The translations under genes were made by a program, and so were the position numbers. The notes under the pieces were generated by a model. That model worked only from the letters and a program-made list of their open reading frames with translations. It searched no databases and had not been told where the DNA came from. This document shows, in pieces, positions 58,663 to 64,000 of a stretch of 64,000 nucleotides of DNA. The stretch comes from CAVVZJ01 sp963752755 (GTDB lineage: Bacteria; Planctomycetota; Planctomycetia; Isosphaerales; Isosphaeraceae): assembly GCA_963752755.1 (NCBI GenBank), contig CAVVZJ010000001.1:2294001-2358000 (forward strand), given 5' to 3'. Position 1 is the first letter of the stretch; each line of letters starts with the position of its first letter.

Positions 58663-60441
58663 ATGAGTCCGACCGACGCCCCCGCCCGCCCCCCGCGCGG
58701 CCGACCGGCCCGGGTCCTCGCCCTGGCCGCGTGGCTCGCGACGGGGACTCTCGCCTCCGCCCAGGTCCCCGACGCCCCGATGCCCGCCCCGCCCGCACCC
58801 ACGGTCCCGACACCGATCCAGCTGGAAACGCCTCCGGCCGGCACGGCGATCGTCGGCCCCGCCGAGCTGGCGCCCATGCCCGGACCGGGGGAGGCCCCGG
58901 TCATCGCGGGCGTACCGCTCTTGCCGCCGGACGTGCAGGTCGTCCGCTTCCAGGGGCCGGCCGGCGTGACCGTCGAGGTCCTCGGCCCGCCGCCGGAGCC
59001 CGTCCCGATCGGCGACGGACACGGCCTGGCCACCTTCGGCATGCGCGTCGGCGTCGGATATCGCCTCAAGGTTTCCAACATCCCCGACCTGCCCGGCGCC
59101 GAGCTCTTCCCCGTGATCGAGGTCGTCGGCCACCTCCACCGCCCCGACAGCATCGACCCGGCGAAGTACCCGATCCGCGTCCAGTTCACCCCGGATGACT
59201 TCGAGGACGTGATCCGCGGCGGGCGCCTGGTCACCCTCGTCGTCTATCTCGAAGACCCCGACCAGGCCCTGCCGATCCACCTGCCCAAGGACGAGATCCC
59301 GGTCGTTGGCCTGAGCCCGGCCGAGGAGCCGCTCCGCGTGGCCGCCGCGCTGGGACGCCCGATGGCGATCGTCCGCCTCGGGGGACGGATGCCCGTGCCC
59401 GAGGAGCTGGCGGGCGAACCGTTCTGCCCGATCCCGGCAGTCGCCTGTCCGTTCGCCGGGCCGGTTAATGGCCATTGCCCGGTCGCCTGTGGTCCTTGCG
59501 TCGGCACGCCGCCCCCGCCCGGCCGCCCCTGGCTGCCCCGCGACGAGTTCCTCTGCGACGGCGGCGACCACGGCAACGCGGCCGCCTTCGCCGGTGATGG
59601 CAACCTCCGGGGCATCGACCCGAAGGACGCGATCGTCCGCTTCGCCACCGACCTCCGCCCTCGCCTCCTGCCGACCAACACCGTCTGCCTCTACGCCCCC
59701 CGCTTCGCCGCCGTCCGCGCCTCGGTCGGACCCAATCAGAATCGGACCGTCGAGCTGCTCGCCGGCCACGAGACCCTGGCCCGTCCCGAGCTGGAGCAGG
59801 CTCGCCGGTCCTCCCGCAAGATGACCCAGAACCTCGCCGCCCAGATCGGCCGCCACCGCGCCCGCGCCTCCGAGATGGAGACCCGCGCCGGCACCGTCGC
59901 CTACACCGAACTCCGCGTCCTCGCCGGCTTCAACCAGCCCCTCCGCGTCCACGGCCACTTCGAAACTCGCGGCCCCCAGGTCAGCGAGCTTCGCATCAAG
60001 GCCGTCGGCCAGCAGCGCAACGTGCCGCCTCTGGGCATCAAGACCGCCGAATCAGCCGTCGTGAGCGGCATCATCGCCGGCGCGAACCAGAACGTCATGT
60101 CGTGGAAGCCGAACGAGACGGTCGGCGTCGAGGTGCCCCCTAACCGTCCCGGCCTGGCCGTTGTCAAGCAACTCGACAAGTCCGAGGCCGAGCCCGGCGA
60201 CGTCGTCACCTTCACGATCCGCTTCCGCAACATGGGCAACGTGCCGATCCACACCGTCTCCGTCGTGGACAGCCTCCTGCCCCGCCTCGAATACGTCGCC
60301 GGCAGCGCCCAGGGTCCCCCCGGCACCGTCTTCACCGCCGCCCCCAACCTCGCCGGCTCCACCGAGCTTCGCTGGGACCTCCCCGGCGACCTCGCCCCCG
60401 GCGCCCAGGGACTGGTCCAGTTCCAGGCCAGGGTCCGCTGA
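58663..60441 (+). CDS. Secreted DUF11-containing planctomycete protein
   Basis: An intact 592-residue protein with start ATG 58663 (MSPTDAPARPPRGRPARVLA), preceded by GAGGGATC. It has a signal peptide (LALAAWLATGTLASAQ) and a Pro-rich linker. The domain shared with the previous gene follows (VGVGYRLKVSNIPDLPGAEL; YPIRVQFTPDDFEDVIRGGR). Then comes a Cys-rich part (FCPIPAVACPFAG; CPVACGPCVG), a helical part (LARPELEQARRSSRKMTQNL), and a C-terminal DUF11 repeat (LDKSEAEPGDVVTFTIRFRN; MGNVPIHTVSVVDSLLPRLE). DUF11 modules are surface-exposed beta-sandwiches in planctomycete and other envelope proteins. Together with the preceding gene this may be an envelope protein pair. Confidence 0.75.
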   Translation: MSPTDAPARPPRGRPARVLALAAWLATGTLASAQVPDAPMPAPPAPTVPTPIQLETPPAGTAIVGPAELAPMPGPGEAPVIAGVPLLPPDVQVVRFQGPAGVTVEVLGPPPEPVPIGDGHGLATFGMRVGVGYRLKVSNIPDLPGAELFPVIEVVGHLHRPDSIDPAKYPIRVQFTPDDFEDVIRGGRLVTLVVYLEDPDQALPIHLPKDEIPVVGLSPAEEPLRVAAALGRPMAIVRLGGRMPVPEELAGEPFCPIPAVACPFAGPVNGHCPVACGPCVGTPPPPGRPWLPRDEFLCDGGDHGNAAAFAGDGNLRGIDPKDAIVRFATDLRPRLLPTNTVCLYAPRFAAVRASVGPNQNRTVELLAGHETLARPELEQARRSSRKMTQNLAAQIGRHRARASEMETRAGTVAYTELRVLAGFNQPLRVHGHFETRGPQVSELRIKAVGQQRNVPPLGIKTAESAVVSGIIAGANQNVMSWKPNETVGVEVPPNRPGLAVVKQLDKSEAEPGDVVTFTIRFRNMGNVPIHTVSVVDSLLPRLEYVAGSAQGPPGTVFTAAPNLAGSTELRWDLPGDLAPGAQGLVQFQARVR

Positions 60442-60563
60442 CGACGGCTTTCCGCGGACTCCGCTCTCTCCGAAAGGGCTCGTCGGGACATCCCCCCGCC
60501 GAGCCCTGCTTCGTTTTCCTTTGTCCCACCTCGGCGTCCTCGCTGCCTCCAGTGGTCGTGTGT

Positions 60564-60587
60564 CATGCCCACGTCCGCATGGGCATG
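60564..60587. repeat. CATGCCCACG-family hairpin
   Basis: CATGCCCA (60564-60571) pairs with TGGGCATG (60580-60587) around an 8-base loop. It is a shorter relative of the element at 62304-62386 and lies about 120 bases after the DUF11 gene stop, ahead of the DUF1501 gene. Confidence 0.5.
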
Positions 60588-60727
60588 TCTTCAGACCCGG
60601 GAAAAGCTCCAAGTGAAAAACCGATCGACCGTCATCCAAACCACCCTTTCTTGTTGAACAAACCTTGGATGTCAGGTACTCTGACAACATGGGCGGCTTC
60701 CATCTGCCCCCCCTCGGGAGGTGATCC

Positions 60728-62228
60728 ATGCTCCGCATCCTCGGCGGGCCGAAGCGGCTCTGCGACGGTCTGACACGCCGCGACCTGCTCCACGCCGGCG
60801 CCATCAGCCTCTTCGGCCTCGGTCTGAGCGAGGGGTCCATGTCCCTGGCGCGGGCCGAGTCCACAACGTCCGGCCTCCCCCGGTTTGGCCAGGCGAAGTC
60901 CTGCATCTTCATCTACCTCTACGGCGCCCCCAGCCAGCTCGAAACCTTCGATCCCAAGCCCGACGCCCCCACCGAGATCAAGGGCGAGTTCGGCGTGATC
61001 CCGACCAGCGTGCCCGGCCTGAACGTCTGCGAGCGCCTCCCCTTGCTGGCGCCATTGATGGACAAGGTCACGGTCGTCCGCTCGATCACCCACCCGTACC
61101 CGATCCACGGCGTCGCCTTCGCCACCACCGGCATCCCCCAGATCGAGCTGGCGATGGAGTTGAACCCCCGCGACCCCCGCCACTGGCCCTACATCGGCTC
61201 GGTTGTCGATTACCTCGACGAGCGCCGCGACCCCGCCGCCATCCCTGACGTTCCCCGCAACCTCTTCCTCCCCTGGGCCTGCTCACTCCCAGCGCGTCGG
61301 CGAGGTCGCCCGCGCCGGCCCCTACGGCGGCTACCTCGGCCCGACGTATGACCCCGTCTCGACCGAGTTCGTCGGCGAGGGGACGAAGACTGCCCACAAA
61401 ACTCTCGTCGAAAAAGTCTGGGACGACCTCGAACCCTACCGCGGCGTCACCTCCGCCAGCCGCTTCCAGCTCTCCTCCGTCACCGACATGCCCTCCGGCC
61501 TGACCCTCGACCGTCTCGACCGCCGCCGCTCCCTCCTCGAACAGTTCGAGCAGACCCGCCCCCTCCTCGACCGCAACGCCCAGCGCGACGGCGTCGTCCG
61601 CAATCGCGCCCAGGCTTACGCCCTCCTCCACTCCGACCGCCTCCGCCACGCCTTCGACCTCGGCGCCGAGCCCGACTCCACCCGCGACCTCTACGGCATG
61701 ACCTTGCTCGGCCAGGCCGCCCTCACCGCCCGCCGACTCGTCGAGGCCGGCGGCCGCTTCGTCACCGTCTTCTGGGACGAGTACGGCCTTGCCGGCACCG
61801 GCTGGGACACCCACTGGGACCACTACCCCCGCATGAAGGACGAGCTCCTCCCCGGTCTCGACCGCACCCTCTCCGGCCTCCTCATCGACCTCGACCGCCG
61901 CGGCCTCCTCGACGAGACCCTCGTCGTCTGCCTCAGCGAGCACGGCCGCACTCCCAAGATCACCCCCAACCGCGACGGCGGCCGCGACCACTGGTCCCGC
62001 TGCTACTCCGCCCTCTTCGCCGGCGGCGGCATTTCCCGCGGCCAGGTCGTCGGCAAGTCCGACCGCATCGCCTCCGACCCCCTCGAACGCCCCGTCTCCC
62101 CCAAGGACCTCCTCGCCACGATTTACCACCTCCTCGGCATCGACCCCCGCACCGAGGTTCACGACCGGCAGAATCGCCCTCTCACGCTCGTCCCCACCGG
62201 CGAGGTCGTCCCCGAGATGCTCGCGTAA
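60728..62228 (+). CDS. DUF1501 (sulfatase-like fold) Tat-exported protein (one frameshift)
   Basis: Start ATG 60728 (MLRILGGPKRLCDGLTRRDL, then LHAGAISLFGLGLSEG), a twin-arginine signal. It matches DUF1501: SCIFIYLYGAPSQLETFDPK, PDAPTEIKGEFGVIPTSVPG, LPLLAPLMDKVTVVRSITHP, then after a frameshift near 61280 SQRVGEVARAGPYGGYLGPT, FVTVFWDEYGLAGTGWDTHW, DETLVVCLSEHGRTPKITPN and GRDHWSRCYSALFAGGGISR. The His/Asp/Glu sets resemble the alkaline-phosphatase superfamily metal site. Repaired length is about 500 residues. DUF1501 proteins are abundant in planctomycetes, often beside a DUF1549/DUF1553 cytochrome partner, which is missing here. The substrate is unknown. Confidence 0.85.
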
Positions 62229-62611
62229 GCCAGGCGATCTGATCACCCCGGCCCGCCACGAACCGCGTCAGCCTCAATCAGTCCTTCACTCCGGAACCTT
62301 TCCGGGTGGCATGCCCACGTCTTCGTGGGCATGTGGGACGTCGATCAGGCGGCGCACATGCCCACGTCTTCGTGGGTATGCCACCCGCCCACCCGGGCCG
62401 CCCGACTGCGTGGTCCGGGCGCCCCGGCTGCACGCGTGCGCCGGACATCGGCGTCATGCGGGGGATGATCCTTGAATGTTATGGCAATGCGCCCAAAAAA
62501 ATCATAGTTACGAAAAATTTAACTGGACAATCGATACTACGATCGGTAGCTGTAGCTAGAGACTCACTTCTTAGTTCCCAGCACTTGCTGCCCATGCAAG
62601 GGGAGTGGACC
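62229..62611 (+). promoter_or_regulatory. Intergenic region with palindromic element and AT-rich promoter-like DNA
   Basis: The first part holds the CATGCCCACG element (62304-62386). From about 62473 to 62590 the DNA turns clearly AT-rich (GCCCAAAAAAATCATAGTTA; CGAAAAATTTAACTGG), in contrast to the rest of the window, and leads directly to the EF-hand gene. It is the best promoter candidate in the window, but I could not fix -35/-10 boxes. Confidence 0.45.
62304..62386. repeat. 83-bp inverted element with two CATGCCCACG hairpins
   Basis: Two hairpins: CATGCCCACG-TCTT-CGTGGGCATG (62310-62333, perfect) and CATGCCCACG-TCTT-CGTGGGTATG (62357-62380, one G-T pair). The outer arms GGGTGGCATGCCCACG (62304-62319) and CGTGGGTATGCCACCC (62371-62386) also pair with one mismatch, so the whole element is a nested palindrome. 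A shorter relative lies at 60564. It fits a REP-like dispersed repeat located between genes. Confidence 0.7.
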
Positions 62612-63868
62612 ATGACGGGGCGAATCGTCGGCCTGACTTTCGTCGGCTTGCTGAGCGTCTCCTGTCTCCATCCGAGGGCCGCAGCCGACTCGCCGCCCAC
62701 GGAGATCCCCGGCGTCATCTGCCGGGGGCAACACCTCGTCGTGGGGATCAATCAGGGGGGCGGCTTCGGCGTCGGGAAGGAGAACGGGAACAAATGGGCC
62801 GGCTTCCAGTTCCCGCCCGGCCCCCAGCACGAATCGCTCGCGATCTTCTTCTGGGGCGAAGGCTGGAAGATCTCGTACAAGTACCGCGAGGAAGGCAAGG
62901 TCGTGGACACAACCGCCTGGTGGCAGCCCGAGGTGGGATGGCCGCCTCCGAAGGCCAACGGGTTCGAGCCCATTTCCGCCCGGTCCCTCCGCGACGACGA
63001 CCAGGAATGCCTCTACGAGGTGGTCGTCCGGACGACCGACGGTCGGCTGCAATTGACCTTCCTGTTCATCTTCCGGAAAGCCTATCCGAGCGTGATCGTC
63101 ACGACGCAGGTCCAGAACACCTCGGATCGGGAGCTCTTCGACATCATCTACGCGAGGACGGCCGACTTCGACATCCACCAGAACACCGTGAACGACTGGA
63201 CGTCCAACGACAGCGCCGCCTTCGCGACCGGCAACAACCCCGCGAAGAACACCCCACGCGTGATGATGAGCATCGCGGGCTTCGCGGGGAAGCAGGACTG
63301 CAGCCGCGCGACCGTCTTCTATGCCGAGGAATCCGCCTGGGACGACTTCGACATCCGCGGCCCCGGCCGCCGCGTGGTCAAGAATCGCACGCCGGTCACC
63401 ACCGACGGGCATGGCTCCGTCCACTACAACCTCTACGCCCTCAGACCGACGGAGACCTCGGAGGTCGAGACCGTCTACTCCGCCGCCTTCACCGGCGGCG
63501 GCCCGATCATCCTCACGCCCGGCGGCATCGGCATCCCGGGACACGTCCCCTCGGCGCCGAAGTTCGAGGAGGCGGATGCCGACAAGAGCGGGGCGCTCTC
63601 GCAGCGCGAGGCGGCCGCGATCCCCGGCCTCGACTTCGGCCGCGCCGACCGCACGGAGGAAGGAGAGATCGGGAAGGAGGAGTACAGCAGGCGGACCGAG
63701 GGATTCGCGACGCCGACGTTCGAGGAGGCGGACGCCGACAAGAGCGGGGCGCTCTCGCAGCGCGAGGCGGCCGCGATCCCCGGCTTCGACTTCGGCCGCG
63801 CCGACCGCTCCGGGGATGGCAAGCTGGACAAGGACGAGTTCGACGCGGCGACCCGCGGCACGGACTGA
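62612..63868 (+). CDS. Secreted protein with C-terminal EF-hand pairs
   Basis: An intact 418-residue protein. Start ATG 62612 is chosen because GGGGAG lies 7 bases before it; an in-frame ATG at 62594 is possible. Signal peptide: MTGRIVGLTFVGLLSVSCLH, ending near RAAA. The N-terminal 270 residues form a domain I do not recognise (GQHLVVGINQGGGFGVGKEN; SLAIFFWGEGWKISYKYREE; LFDIIYARTADFDIHQNTVN). The last 100 residues hold four EF-hand-type loops in two pairs: DADKSGALSQREA twice, plus DRTEEGEIGKEEY and DRSGDGKLDKDEF. It should bind calcium outside the cell. Its own promoter region is AT-rich. Confidence 0.75.
   Translation: MTGRIVGLTFVGLLSVSCLHPRAAADSPPTEIPGVICRGQHLVVGINQGGGFGVGKENGNKWAGFQFPPGPQHESLAIFFWGEGWKISYKYREEGKVVDTTAWWQPEVGWPPPKANGFEPISARSLRDDDQECLYEVVVRTTDGRLQLTFLFIFRKAYPSVIVTTQVQNTSDRELFDIIYARTADFDIHQNTVNDWTSNDSAAFATGNNPAKNTPRVMMSIAGFAGKQDCSRATVFYAEESAWDDFDIRGPGRRVVKNRTPVTTDGHGSVHYNLYALRPTETSEVETVYSAAFTGGGPIILTPGGIGIPGHVPSAPKFEEADADKSGALSQREAAAIPGLDFGRADRTEEGEIGKEEYSRRTEGFATPTFEEADADKSGALSQREAAAIPGFDFGRADRSGDGKLDKDEFDAATRGTD
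63563..63807 (+). repeat. Tandem coding duplication of the EF-hand pair (156-bp period)
   Basis: An 89-base stretch at 63563-63651 recurs at 63719-63807 with two differences (GAT/GAC and CTC/TTC). The period of 156 bases equals 52 residues, one EF-hand pair. The DNA between the copies is less similar. This points to a recent duplication or gene conversion. Confidence 0.8.
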
Positions 63869-64000
63869 TGCCGGACCACCCGGATCGCCGCGGCGCGTGG
63901 CACGGGTGGTCTTCCATCCGTGAGCTGGTGGCGGACTGCCAGCTGCACCAGAATCGGAAAGACCGGCTCGCCGATCCTGGCCGGCCCCGTCGAGAGGACG

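Noticed and set aside
1..64000. tRNA, rRNA, riboswitch or phage genes
   Set aside because: I scanned for conserved tRNA arms, rRNA cores and phage structural genes and found no stretch convincing enough to report; a dedicated covariance search would be decisive.

Overview
The window is GC-rich bacterial chromosome with only small AT-rich patches. Its gene content points to a planctomycete, most likely of the Isosphaeraceae. It has DUF1080 and DUF1501 proteins, a Tat-exported Gfo/Idh oxidoreductase, surface proteins whose N-termini resemble the planctomycete LEPR-xLL motif, FG-GAP and YVTN propellers, a propeller-cytochrome fusion, secreted HINT-domain proteins, a DUF2617 protein and many low-complexity exported proteins. 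No rRNA, tRNA, CRISPR array, phage module or insertion sequence was recognised. The species call is inference from gene families.

Layout. 1-5.5 kb: the end of an unknown gene, a large broken surface protein with four copies of a W-x-GQDG module plus a beta-helix, and an unknown conserved gene. 5.7-11.9 kb: cytochrome P450, exported DegT-type aminotransferase, Bcr/CflA-like efflux protein and small enzymes. 12-14.6 kb: TPR protein, MotA/TolQ/ExbB-like channel protein, ATC-hydrolase-like protein. 15-19.5 kb: two tandem secreted HINT-domain paralogues. 19.6-25.7 kb: neutral ceramidase-like hydrolase, an unknown membrane protein, a Tat-exported protein and an Ig-like membrane protein. 26-30 kb: two LTxxQ/Spy-like exported proteins, TPR protein, ADP-ribosylglycohydrolase. 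30.7-34.9 kb: DUF1080 and Gfo/Idh pair, exported gamma-carbonic-anhydrase-like protein, DUF2617. 35.2-42.9 kb: a co-directional run of methyltransferase, flippase, membrane glycosyltransferase, CDP-alcohol phosphotransferase-like enzyme, sugar isomerase and ABC permease, read here as a possible surface glycan or glycolipid locus. 42.9-50.3 kb: a convergent membrane glycosyltransferase, small Gly/Tyr-rich secreted proteins and a large FG-GAP protein. 50.6-56.8 kb: ATP-grasp protein, YugP-like protein, YVTN/di-haem cytochrome fusion, methyltransferase, LolA-like protein. 57.2-64 kb: two related secreted proteins (one ending in DUF11), DUF1501 and an EF-hand protein.

Two things shape the reading. 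First, about half of the genes are split by single-base frameshifts although the protein stays recognisable across each junction; unpolished assembly indels explain this better than gene decay. Broken genes are therefore given as one CDS over the repaired span, with the junctions named. Second, intergenic regions carry several families of short inverted or dispersed repeats (hairpins with 9-10 bp stems, a 98-bp palindrome, and an element encoding ILKFVR in one frame) that resemble REP/MITE-type elements.

The observations most worth following are the tandem HINT proteins, which lack any toxin domain but share an identical 14-residue tail after the predicted self-cleavage site; the four-copy W-x-GQDG module; and three enzyme-like proteins that lack a normally essential metal-binding residue (the YugP-like peptidase, the exported gamma-carbonic-anhydrase-like protein and the CDP-alcohol phosphotransferase).
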